Source: Pictodentalium vernedei
Taxonomy: Eukaryota > Mollusca > Scaphopoda > Dentaliida > Dentaliidae
Assembly: GCA_031216915.1 (NCBI GenBank)
Contig: CM062291.1
Coordinates: 32,678,484 to 32,742,483, forward strand
Length of the DNA stretch: 64,000 nucleotides
Reading direction: 5' to 3'
Positions 10,456 to 19,965 of the stretch are shown here, in pieces. Both the position numbers and the translations under genes were made by a program. The number at the start of each line of letters is the position of its first letter. The stretch's first letter is position 1. Under the pieces are notes generated by a model. The model had not been told where the DNA came from, searched no databases, and saw nothing but the letters and a program-made list of their open reading frames with translations.

Positions 10456-10901
10456 CCCGCCGAGTATTTTTAAAATATCTTTCATGAAATCTAGTCATGG
10501 CTGCTGTGAAAAATTCATTGACCCGAGAAATCACTGGTCAAAAGATTGATATAATTTGCAGGGGAAATTTTTGTTAACCCTTTACCTTACACAAAAGACA
10601 AGATGACACTTGCAAATAAAATTCCTGAATAATATTTTTTTTTTTTTTTTTGCATCAAAAACATAGCTTAGGACCCCTCACTGGAACGAGCTCAATGAGC
10701 TTGTTCCAATGAGGGGCCATAAGCTATGTGTTTAAGACAAAAAATAAAAAAATAATGAAAATTGAATGGCAATTTTTGTGAATAGGGCTGCCCGGTTTTG
10801 GCATTGCATAGGGTAAAGGGTTAAATGTGCTCAAATTTTACTTATTTTTGTAGCAAGTGATTTCCTATCCTGGACAGAAATATCTGCCAGCATGCAGGGA
10901 G
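10456..10901. mobile_element. TTAA MITE family 2, carrying a nested family A copy
   Basis: Starts after TTAA (10452-10455) with CCCGCCGAGTATTTT and ends with CAGCATGCAGGGAG before TTAA (10902-10905). The same family lies at 16270-16458 and 36469-37378. Its internal TTAA is split by the family A copy at 10578-10820. Confidence 0.8.
10578..10820. mobile_element. TTAA MITE family A, nested in family 2
   Basis: Begins CCCTTTACC and ends GGTAAAGGG, with TTAA on both sides (10574-10577 and 10821-10824). The family 2 copies at 16270 and 36469 show the unoccupied site with a single TTAA in front of ATRTGCCCAAAT. This directly proves TTAA target duplication. The CCC ends and TTAA target are as in piggyBac-type non-autonomous elements. 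Confidence 0.88.
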
Positions 10902-10905
10902 TTAA

Positions 10906-12056
10906 GGGCTGTAACAGGAAGAATGTTCTTATAACACAAATATGAAACTAAAAATTCCTCGTGTTCATGAAGAATCTGAAGGGCAGATTAATAAGTTCAT
11001 ATATGGCTAATGTTAATGTTGAATGCAGTAATCCATACTGTCCAGACTGTGGAGAAGAAGATTTTTAAAATTTTTTTGGGGGGTACTAACAGAGTTATGC
11101 ATCCTTTGGAGCTCCCATGTGTGTGGCAATTTTATTTGAACCAATTTGAATTGACATATGATGAGGAGCATGCATATTAAATTTGGTCAGATAGTTTTTG
11201 AGAAGTCAAAAATGTGAAGTTCACGCCAGACAGATGACGGACGGAAGACAGACGATACTGGATGGAATGTGATCTAAATCTGTAGCCATTTCAGATCTAG
11301 AATCTTCAGAAAAGGCTACAGCTTGAGTTAAATATTCTGTCTTATTATCCTTTTAAAATTATACAAGCTTCCTGTTTGGTCAGTAACTAATGCATCCAGT
11401 ATAGTACATTTAACTCCAATGGAGTGTATGAAATTCAACAGGGTGTATGAGAATATCATTTGACAGCTAAAAGGGGTGTACAGACATTCTATGGTATACT
11501 TCACTGATTTTCCTTTTGCCCATCGCCTCAAATATTTTTGTCTGTAATAATAAATTTTCAGACTCACAAACAAAACAGAACAATATTGTTTCATGAGAAT
11601 ATTCTGAAAAATTGAAATAAAACATGTGTACATACCCCCAATGTCCAATTTTACTGTCCAGAAGAGGGATTCTGTTGTGGTGTTTCTACACTACATATCC
11701 GTTGTGGTTTCGAGAAACATGCAACCTATCCTGTTATATCAATTGTCCTCTTACAACTTGTTCAAGTTTGAATATAGTGTTGCCGATTCTCCAAGACACA
11801 TAATACATCACTGTATCGAATAAACACTTATAAAGTCAACTTGTGTCCCACAATAATTACGACGTGTCAGTTCCCAATGTCCTTGAATTGAAGTCTCCCA
11901 AATGTTTAAATTCAATTAAAGGGAAATAACTCCAAAATGTTCTTGTTCAATAATAAAGAAAGATATGTTTCTTTCAGTTTCTCTAATTATTACTTTTATC
12001 AAGGTTTTCGTCACTGGATTATATAGAGAGTAATCGCTTGACTGGACTGGTTACGT
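10906..12056. other. Intronic sequence with a transposon relic
   Basis: Lies in the intron between host exons 3 and 4. 11060-11270 resembles a common invertebrate TE relic ending in a GACGGACG-type tract (11236-11260). No gene seen in the rest. Confidence 0.45.
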
Positions 12057-12157
12057 GAAATAATTCATGAGAGGTGAGGGATGCTGTACAAACACGAGTG
12101 CGCGAATGCGCACAAGTGTTTTACAATATAGTCCCTCGCCTCGAATGAATTATTTCA
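12057..12157. repeat. Foldback palindrome
   Basis: The arms GAAATAATTCAT...GAGG...GAGGGA and TCCCTC..CCTCGAATGAATTATTTC pair around GTGCGCGAATGCGCAC. It abuts a 5'-truncated family A MITE. Confidence 0.75.
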
Positions 12158-12353
12158 AAAATCGCCAATTAATTTTCATTATTTTTTCATTTTTTGTCTC
12201 TAAAACATAGATTATGACCCCTCATTAGAACGAGCTCATCCAGCTCGTTCCAATGAGGGGTCATAACCTATGTTTTCAAGACAAAAAATGAAAATAATAG
12301 TTATTCAAGAATTTTTTTGCAAGTGTCGTCTGCTTTTCATGTTAGGTAAAGGG
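12158..12353. mobile_element. TTAA MITE family A, 5'-truncated
   Basis: Has the GTCTCTAAAACATAG palindrome and the 3' end GGTAAAGGG followed by TTAA (12354-12357). The CCCTTT end is missing. Confidence 0.8.
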
Positions 12354-12357
12354 TTAA

Positions 12358-12733
12358 AAAAAAAACCAAAAAACAATGAAGTCCCCATTACACCCATGGC
12401 AAAGCGTCTTAATTTGCGTGTACGGATACATGACACAATTGTTGATTGCATAATTCACTTGTGAAGTTATCATTTATAATCAAACCCGGAAATCTCAGTA
12501 AATCACACTTTGGAAAGTAATAAATAAGAAAACAAATCCGGACATACTGAAGAGGCAGCGTAATGAATTCGTCACATGGTGTTTCAGCAGTTGTGTACTG
12601 GACTATTCTACTCTTCTGAGATTTGTATACGAATCTCAGATGCATAATATAGTCCCGTGACTCCCGTCCATCCTGCTGCTATACCATGTAACTAATAATA
12701 TTCCTCAGAGATATATATTCACACTATACTTAC
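12358..12733. other. Intronic sequence, nothing distinct
   Basis: Between a MITE and host exon 3. I see no gene or clear repeat. Confidence 0.4.
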
Positions 12734-13125
12734 GGCTTATACATTCTGCTTTATCAACATGCTTCTGAAGAAAATTTGATGAACAATCAGATGTAATTGT
12801 TATATCTTGAACTGAACCATCAACATCTTGTGGAATAAAGTTATTATTAACAATACTCTCCTCTTGTTTAGGAATATTGTCATGTGTTTTTTGATTGTCA
12901 CAAGCAAGGGATGAACAATGCGTAGATGCATCTGTAATGACTGGCTGGCCATTTGGATTCTCACTGTGACAAGCTGGTTCTGTATCCAAGTTACCTCTTG
13001 ATCTCTCCACAAATAAAAGAGAGGAATGATCCTGCTGGGTTATATTTCCTCCATTCCCACTCACCTTCTTTCTTTTCTTACCATCTAATTCCTTTATTTT
13101 AGTTTCTTTTGGTGATTCATGAATG
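12734..13125 (-). CDS. Host gene exon 3 (unrecognised protein)
   Basis: Internal exon of 392 bp. The acceptor is AATAATTTCAG before 13125 and the donor is AGCC|GTAAGTATA after 12734. Phase in is 2 and phase out is 1, fitting exon 2 and exon 4. It opens with a Lys-rich tract (LDGKKRKKV), probably a nuclear localisation signal, followed by a polar, Asn/Gln/Ser-rich stretch without known domain. A strong alternative donor (AAG|GTGAGTGGG, after 13065) lies inside the exon. Using it would end in phase 0 and would not join exon 4 in frame, so I prefer the long form. Confidence 0.68.
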
Positions 13126-13240
13126 CTGAAATTATTAAAGATAAGAGTTCTGATGAATAATCTTTTCTACTTGTGCCAACACTGGACCACGAGGTCCAAA
13201 TCTAACCTTTATACAAAAAAAAAATTAATTTTTTGAACAA

Positions 13241-13340
13241 TGAAATAAAAATTTCCAAACATGAAAACTTTTCATGAAGCCAAATTAATTTTTTAATTTG
13301 GCTTCATGAAAAGTTTTCATGTTTGGAAAATTTTATTTCA
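13241..13340. repeat. Near-perfect foldback palindrome
   Basis: Arms of about 48 bp (TGAAATAAAAATTTCCAAAC ... GTTTGGAAAATTTTATTTCA) around a five-base centre, in the intron between exons 2 and 3. Confidence 0.85.
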
Positions 13341-13536
13341 GTATAACTCGAATACAGAACAAAATAAACTTTTTAAAAAAATAAAAAAACATTTCACGAG
13401 AACAAATTAGTATTTTTCAATGGCGTACATCAAATTTGTACAGAACAAAATAAGTTTTCCCAACAAAAGGCTCTGTTTAGCAAAAAGACGATTACACAAT
13501 GTATGATAAAACTAAGCCACAACTAAGCAAGTAACA

Positions 13537-13866
13537 GGGAGCACAGTGGCTCAGTAGTTATGGCGTTGTACTTCTAACTAAAAGGTCCATTGTCCAGTCT
13601 CTGGCAGGGGCAACTGTGTTGTATCCAAGGGCAAAGCACTTAATCCTGATTGCCCAGGGGGGGGGGGGAGCACACAGTGGTGCTGTGTTCTAAGGCGTAC
13701 TGTATGTCGATGATAAACTTGTCTTCAACCAATGCTAACCTTTCTTGTGTGGAGTTGGAGAGTCTAACAGTGGCTCGTTGCAGCTTGGGGGTTCTTTCTA
13801 GGAACTACTGCTTCCTCCAACCACAAAACTGTACGACAAGAGCTGACCCTGGTTGTCAAAAGGGTT
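13537..13866 (+). mobile_element. tRNA-derived SINE, full length
   Basis: The head GGGAGCACAGTGGCTCAGTA carries a tRNA box A-like word, and GGTCCATTGTCCAGTCTC is a weak box B. The conserved body follows: TAAGGCGTACTG, TCTTCAACCAATGCTAACC, GGTTCTTTCTAGG, TTCCTCCA. A poly-G run (13658-13667) lies in the body. The family recurs at least nine more times in this window. No tRNA function is implied. Confidence 0.85.
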
Positions 13867-14411
13867 ATTAACCCTCAAGATCTTTAAAAGTAATTTAAAG
13901 GTTAATATCACAGTGACCTTGACCATTGGCACAATGATCTTGAAATGAATAGGCTTTTTCCTCCAAACTCAAGTACTATTTAAGCACGTTACAAGGACTC
14001 GTACCATGATTTTTAAGGATTATTGTAATTTTCATATGAACTTATAATACCATGAACAACACAAAAGAAATTCTTCCTGGAGGACCTGATTTCTGGAAAA
14101 TCCCAAATTGCTGGAAATATAATATATCTCAAGTGCAATAAGGTGCCATCTAAAAGCTAAAGCATTGCAGACTGCACCTTGCTGCATTCAAGGGATAGAG
14201 AGATAGGGTTTCTGACCATTTTTGTGACATCGCATATATGTGGGGAGGGTTGTCATGAAATTTCTCAACTCCGGAATTTTAGGTAAACTGAATTTCTTTT
14301 CAAGGGAGGTGGTGGAAAATTAAAGTACTTTTCAAACTAGAAACAGATTCAAGCACTTTTCAAGGAAGTATCCAAAATTCAAGGACTTTTCCTATGAGTG
14401 GGTACCCTGTA
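13867..14411. other. Intronic sequence
   Basis: 14125-14190 has words (AAGGTGCCATC, GCATTCAAGGG) shared with the foldbacks at 32776, 37573 and 57307. Nothing else identified. Confidence 0.4.
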
Positions 14412-14415
14412 TTAA

Positions 14416-14659
14416 CCCTTTACCTAACGTAACGGCCAAAACCAGCCAGCGCTATTCTCCAAAATCGCCAATTAATTTTCATTATTTTTTTCATTTTTTG
14501 TCTCAAAAACATAGGTTATGACCCCTCGTTGGAACGAGCTCGACGAGCTCGTTCCAACGAGGGGTCATAACCTATGTTTTTGAGACAAAAAATGAAAAAA
14601 ATTAGTTATTCAAGAATTATTTTTGCAAGTGTCGTCTGCTTTTCAGGTTGGGTAAAGGG
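14416..14659. mobile_element. TTAA MITE family A, intact
   Basis: TTAA 14412-14415 and 14660-14663. CCCTTTACCTAACG ... GGTAAAGGG ends, with a central perfect palindrome of about 104 bp centred on GAGCTCGACGAGCTC. Among the best preserved copies. Confidence 0.9.
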
Positions 14660-14768
14660 TTAAGATGCAAAACCTACACTACAGATATAGAAGGCTTCCA
14701 GTACTCCACCAGTTAAGCTTGTAGCATAATGATAGGGACATATACGATATAGTATCACACTTTCTCAC

Positions 14769-14823
14769 CTCACTGATTCATCTCTACATTTCTCTTCTTT
14801 CTCATAGAATCCACTTTTTTTTC
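14769..14823 (-). CDS. Host gene exon 2
   Basis: 55-bp exon between the acceptor TTTTCTGTTGCAG and the donor GTGAG|GTGAGAAAG. Phase in is 1 and phase out is 2, consistent with both neighbours. It encodes about 17 residues rich in Lys and Glu (KKSGFYEKEEKCRDESV). Its first half resembles exon 1 at the DNA level (GATTCT..., AAAG.., AGAAA), so the two may be an old duplication. Confidence 0.6.
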
Positions 14824-14881
14824 CTGCAACAGAAAACAAACAAAATACGAATCCCTAGTTTATATCAAAATTTACAAAACT

Positions 14882-15918
14882 AGTTCAGTAAATAGGTCTG
14901 GAACAAGCTTTAGCTTCGTTCACACCTCTAATTTACTGGGTAAGTTCAGTAAATAGGTCTGGAACAGGCTTTAGCTTCATTCACACCTCTAATTTACTGG
15001 GTAAGTTCAGTAAATAGGTCTGGAACAAGCTTTAGCTTCATTCACACCTCTAATTTACTGGGTAAGTTCAGTAAATAGGTCTAGAACAAGCTTTAGCTTC
15101 GTTCGCACCTCTAATTTACTGAGTAAGTTTAGTAAATAGGTCTGGAACAAGCTTTAGCTTCGTTCACACCTCTAATTTACTGGGTAAGTTCAGTAAATAG
15201 GTCTGGAACAAGCTTTAGCTTCGTTCACACCTCTAATTTACTGGGTAAGTTCAGTAAATAGGTCTGGAACAAGCTTTAGCTTCGTTCACACCTCTAATTT
15301 ACTGGATAAGTTCAGTAAATAGGTCTGGAACAAGCTTTAGCTTCGTTCACACCTCTAATTTTCTGGGTAAGTTCAGTAAATAGGTCTGGAACAAGCTTTA
15401 GCTTCGTTCACACCTCTAATTTTCTGGGTAAGTTCAGTAAATAGGTCTGGAACAAGCTATAGCTTCGTTCACACCTCTAATTTACTGGGTAAGTTCAGTG
15501 AATAGGTCTGGAACAAGCTTTAGCTTCGTTCACACCTCTAATTTTCTGGGTAAGTTCAGTAAATAGGTCTGGAACAAGCTTTAGCTTCGTTCACACCTCT
15601 AATTTTCTGGGTAAGTTCAGTAAATAGGTCTGGAACAAGCTATAGCTTCGTTCACACCTCTAATTTTCTGGGTAAGTTCAGTAAATAGGTCTGGAACAAG
15701 CTTTAGCTTCGTTCACACCTCTAATTTACTGGGTAAGTTCAGTAAATAGGTCTGGAACAAGCTTTAGCTTCGTTCACACCTCTAATTTTCTGGGTAAGTT
15801 CAGTAAATAGGTCTGGAACAAGCTTTAGCTTCGTTCACACCTCTAATTTTCTGGGTAAGTTCAGTAAATAGGTCTGGAACTAGCTTTAGCTTCGTTCACA
15901 CCTCTAATTTACTGGGTA
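14882..15918. repeat. 61-bp minisatellite, 17 copies
   Basis: Seventeen head-to-tail 61-bp units starting AGTTCAGTAAATAGGTCTGG. They differ by scattered point changes, chiefly TTTACTG/TTTTCTG and AAGCTTT/AAGCTAT. Each unit contains two nested inverted pairs (AGTAAAT/ATTTACT and GAACAAGCT/AGCTTCGTTC), so single strands can fold. It lies in intron 1 of the host gene. Not CRISPR: there are no unique spacers. Confidence 0.95.
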
Positions 15919-16011
15919 AGTTTTCTAAATTTCGATAAAGGGAGTTCCAAAACTTCCACAGAGTGCCTAAACTACAACTTGTTTTTCTGAGTCATCATTC
16001 AGTATGCATGC

Positions 16012-16073
16012 TTCTGACACGAGGTGATCCTGGCTATTGAAAGTGTTGTTAAACTTCAATAAATAAATAAATA
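16012..16073 (+). mobile_element. SINE 3' tail fragment
   Basis: GACACGAGGTGATCCTGGCT ... TTAAACTTCAATAAATAAAT matches the 3' end of the SINE family. It is flanked by near-duplicate ATTCAGTATGYATGC (from about 15998 and 16079). Confidence 0.75.
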
Positions 16074-16269
16074 GTATGCATTCAGTATGTATGCAATCAC
16101 TCCGTAGGTACATGCCATCAATTAGAAGAAATATTTTCAGCAAATATGATTACACTTTTCTGTTTAAAAAATTGCCTATTCATTCAGTACCGGTACATAA
16201 AATAATAGTAGATGATTCAGTTTCTGTTAAAAAATATGTAACAAACACAGAAAGTTATTTAACTCTTAA

Positions 16270-16458
16270 CCCGCTGAGTATTTTCAAGATATTTTTTCAT
16301 CATGAAAAACTAATATAAATGTAACAAGAAATCATTGGTGAAAAAATCCATTCAATTTACAGGGGAAAATATGTTTAAATATGCCCAAATTATACTTATA
16401 TCAGTGACAAGAGAAACCCTGTGCTGGGCAGGAATATCCACCAGCAGCATGCAAAGAG
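16270..16458. mobile_element. TTAA MITE family 2, uninterrupted copy
   Basis: After TTAA (16266-16269): CCCGCTGAGTATTTTCAAG ... CAGCAGCATGCAAAGAG then TTAT. It retains the single internal TTAA that is occupied by family A in the copy at 10456. Confidence 0.8.
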
Positions 16459-16665
16459 TTATAGCTTGGGCTACTAGTCTCAAAAAGTGTCTAAAAGGTT
16501 CTTGAAAATTAGTTGAATGGATCCCTGAAAGTCCTTGAATTAACATCTTTTAAACAATTAACCCAGGCTGAAATTGATTGGTCCACAAGTTAATTAACCC
16601 TCTTCACAATTCATGTTGTTGAAGGTTTATAGATGGGAAATGAATTGAATTTTTTGGCTTATTAA

Positions 16666-16811
16666 CCCTTTACCTAACATGAAAAGCAGACGACACTTGC
16701 AAAAAAAATTCTTGAATAACTATTTTTTTCCATTTTTTGTCTCAAAAACATAGGTTATGACCCCTCATTGGAACGAGCTCGAATATCTGCTAGCAGCATG
16801 AAAGAGTTAAT
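16666..16811. mobile_element. Chimeric MITE: family A half fused to family 2 end
   Basis: After TTAA (16662-16665) a family A element runs to its centre (GAACGAGCTC, 16771-16780). At 16781 it passes straight into the family 2 terminus (GAATATCTGCTAGCAGCATG...) with a terminal TTAA. Confidence 0.8.
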
Positions 16812-16828
16812 ATTCTACTGTGTGAAAT

Positions 16829-16958
16829 AAGTTGTCTACATCAGCTACAGTATAACTAGAGGTTATACCACAGAAAGCAAGTGATATTGAATATAGAATC
16901 GCGAGGGTGTTCGCGATTGTATGTTCAATATCACGAGCTGATATGGTGTAAACAACTT
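16829..16958. repeat. Foldback MITE-like palindrome
   Basis: Outer arms AAGTTGTCTACATCAGCT / GCTGATATGGTGTAAACAACTT and inner arms GTGATATTGAA / TTCAATATCAC, with TCGCGA-rich centre. Confidence 0.75.
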
Positions 16959-17071
16959 GTCAAAGAGTTGTTTTCTTAGACAACCAAAAGATGCACAATC
17001 AGCAAGAGACTCAATATCAAGTCTCGATAAAATTAAATTATTTTGACATTTTTTCTCATTTGTTTTCAATA

Positions 17072-17499
17072 CAGTGGAACCCTGTTAACTGAATAGGCAC
17101 TTTGCCAGTGAAAATTATTCAATTAACATGAGTATTCAATTAACAGGGATTGTGTCACTTTCCTGTATTCTAGAGATAAACTTAGCATTTATTCTATTAT
17201 ATCTTGTTTGACAGAGCTCCATCACCTCTGCCAAATAAGATATAATAGATTAAATGTCTGTATTGGATGTACTGAGGCCCAATGAGTCTATAAAAAAGGA
17301 AAACTGGGGATAGTCTGGGTAATTTCTCAACAGGTTACAAGATTTGTTATTCAGTTAACAGGAGTTTACTCTGTAACCTATATTCAATTAACAGGTCAGA
17401 TTTGTACTGGAAGTATGGTAAATGGTTTTGTGTTGGGAAATTATATTCAATTAACAGGGATATACAATTAAGAGATATCCAATTAAGTGGGCTTCACTG
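17072..17499. mobile_element. mariner/pogo-type MITE
   Basis: TA target duplications (17070-17071, 17500-17501). Terminal inverted repeats CAGTGGAACCCTGTTAACTG and CAGTGAAGCCCACTTAATTG (3' end, reverse complement). ATTCAATTAACAGG recurs inside. A GAGCTC-centred palindrome sits at about 17187-17250. Fragments of the family are at 35604-35652 and 37800-37935. Confidence 0.8.
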
Positions 17500-17501
17500 T
17501 A

Positions 17502-18160
17502 CTTTCTTTTTTGAGTAAGCAAAATCTTGCTAACGTTATACTGAAACCGTAATTTTTATCGTACTTTTTGGTTTTATTTTATGTGTGAAACATTGTATAA
17601 TATCACCAGGCGAGGAAGTTCAGAAAAGTGCGTAACATGGCTTCAGATACTTTAATACAGATCACTGAAATGTTTTCACAGGTTTTTGTTTTTGTCAGAG
17701 CTGACACTGTCCTAATTCATTGCCTTTGATCTCGGAAAGATATCCTCACCCAGGTGTTGCAGAGTTTGGGGTGATATTTGTTGAATACAGCATATGCTCT
17801 TATGAATGAATGAATGAATGAATGAATAGTTTATTTCAAAGCATAATATTATAACAGTGTACATTTTCTTTTAAAAAAAACTGAATAACATATATTATAC
17901 TGTGGGGAGACAGCATAGTCACAGGGACTGTCTTCCTGCTGTCCCCGTTTTGGGAGTAGAAGTACTCTTCACAGCAGATACAATTTCTATTACGTATACT
18001 CAAACACTTATTTTGGTCAACATCTCATGAGAATCAGTGGGAAAGTTTCTAAAAGCCGAAAATAAGCTCTCTGCAGAAAAAACTGATGGCCCACCATGGA
18101 ACTGCCCGTAGTGCCATTAGATTTATTGGTGTTGAACCCCTCGCTCAACTTGGGTACGAA
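17502..18160. other. Intronic sequence with LINE-like 3' end
   Basis: The GAAT tetranucleotide run (17801-17828) is followed by AGTTTATTTCAAAGC and about 190 bp. On the minus strand this looks like a LINE 3' end with (ATTC)n tail. Weak evidence; no gene seen. Confidence 0.35.
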
Positions 18161-18169
18161 ACAGCATTT

Positions 18170-18370
18170 CCAAAATCAGTTCTAGAGAATGATCCATTCC
18201 TCGTCTGAAGTACGCAGCGCATGACACCTCGTCAGAGCGAGCTCAACGACCTCATTCCAACGAAGGGTCAAGCGCCGCGCTTCCGAGACAAAAAATCTGA
18301 ACTTAATAAAATTTGTATGGCGATTTTTGTGAAGAGTGCTCGTCAGTTTTCGACAAAGGGCAAAGGTGAG
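18170..18370. repeat. Relic TTAA MITE family A
   Basis: Diverged palindromic core (GAGCGAGCTCAACGACCTCATTCC) and GAGACAAAAAAT arm, then GGCGATTTTTGTGAA. Confidence 0.55.
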
Positions 18371-18740
18371 AGTATCATATTTATAAGCACAGTGACTTAG
18401 AGTACCATGGCAAACCAAACTTTACCATGCAATTTGAGGTCCTAGGGCCAATCAGACCAATGCTCTTAACAACTCTTCAAAATATATCACTTCTTTTCAA
18501 CTAAGGAGTGACATCATAACTATGTGACAAGCTGTCGGATAAGTGACTGGAAATTTCTGTTACAATTTCCCTTTGATAATAATTCCAAAACTTTATCATT
18601 TCTTGGGAAAATTTCAAGGAGAGGGAAATCTTGTCAAGAAATGATGCCACATGTTGAAAATATTAACTTAAGGAAAATGAAATGAGAATTTTCATGTGGT
18701 TATCTTACAAGTTATATGATTAGATGTCAGACATACTTAC

Positions 18741-18774
18741 CTCTTCTTTTTCTACTTTTCTTTGAAGAATCCAT
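18741..18774 (-). CDS. Host gene exon 1, start codon
   Basis: ATG at 18774-18772 is preceded directly by an in-frame TAA. It encodes MDSSKKSRKRRG, a basic nuclear-localisation-like start. The donor is AAGAG|GTAAGTATG (phase 1). A 5'UTR acceptor (AAATTATTTTCAG, near 18820) suggests an upstream non-coding exon. Joined to 14823-14769, 13125-12734 and 10154-9684 the frame stays open for about 310 codons. I do not recognise the protein. The basic N-terminus and polar, acidic remainder suggest a nuclear, largely disordered protein. Confidence 0.6.
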
Positions 18775-18850
18775 TTACTTTGTGTGTCAAAGACAAATAA
18801 TGCCAGTGCATGGCAAATCTGAAAATAATTTGAAGGGTCTAAATTATTAA

Positions 18851-19059
18851 CCTTTTACCTAACATAGATTTTTTTTTTTAAATTAAATTTTACTTTCTTC
18901 TAAAACAAATTTCACAATTTTTTAATAAAACTATACAAATATCGATATATATCCATATTTGTATGGCTTTATTGAGAAACTTCAGAGCTATTTTAGGCTG
19001 TGGTAGGCTTATTTTGGTTAATTTTCTGGCCATTTTAGGACGTTAATTTAGGTAAAGAG
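18851..19059. mobile_element. TTAA MITE family C
   Basis: TTAA on both sides (18847-18850, 19060-19063), with ends CCTTTTACCTAAC and GGTAAAGAG. The arms (TATACAAATAT... / ATATTTGTATGG) match the copy at 34422-34660. Confidence 0.75.
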
Positions 19060-19186
19060 TTAAATAACCCAAAACAAACAGCTATTATAAATCAGTCTTT
19101 TGGGGGTTAAAAATCTCAATTAAATTGGGTCCAAACACCAAAACTAATAAGTATATAAGAGATTCAAATATCCATGAAATCTTAAC

Positions 19187-19712
19187 CCTTTACCCAACGT
19201 AACGGCAAAACCGGCCAATGCTATTCTAAACAAGCCAAGACCAATACCGGGTCTGGACCTGCGTCGCTGCATGCAATTGATTACAGAGATGAACAGACTT
19301 CAAAGTATCGGCAAACAGGAAGTGGCTGCACGGCAGATCTGAAAATTAGATACATGATACAACTCATCATTATGAAGCAACAGACCAAATATAAAATCAT
19401 AAATCATTCCCTTTCATAGAAGCGAAAAAAACTTTGATGGAAGAAGTGTTTCGGACGGACTGACGGACGGAGTCAAGCGGTTACTAGACCTGCTCTGCCG
19501 CTGGCGACGCAGGTAAAAATCACTAATCAATTTTCATTATTTTTTCATTTTTTGTCTCCAAAACATAGGTTATGACCCCTCATTGGAATGAGCTCGACGA
19601 GCTCGTTCCAATGAGGGGTCATAACCTATGTTTTTGAGACAAAAAATGAAAAAATTAGTTATTCAAGAATTTTTTTTGCAGGTGTCGTCTGCTTTTCATG
19701 TTAGGTAAAGGG
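19187..19712. mobile_element. TTAA MITE family A with an internal insertion
   Basis: TTAA 19183-19186 and 19713-19716. The element is normal to CTATTCT (19227) and resumes at AAAAATC (19514). The 286 bp between is foreign. It contains ACCTGCGTCGC near its start and GCGACGCAGGT at its end, so it is probably another small TIR element. Confidence 0.8.
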
Positions 19713-19965
19713 TTAAACTAATCAGTCTTTCGGAGATCAAAATAACAATTAAATCATTTTCAACTCCCAACTTCAGTCTTAGTATTGGAAATATTAATCA
19801 AAACCATGAGAGCAGTGGCTGAGATACAAGAGAAAATGTTGGTGTGGACGGACAAATGAATAGACGAATGAACAGACAGATGGATGGATGGACAGATGGC
19901 TGGATGAACAGAGGTCTCCACTAGATACCCCTTCGAATTTCGGGGGGATAATAACCAATCTATAG

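Noticed and set aside
13065-13125. Short version of host exon 3 ending at the GTGAGT donor
   Set aside because: It would end in phase 0 and not join the next exon in frame, while the long exon has matching phases and a GTAAGT donor.
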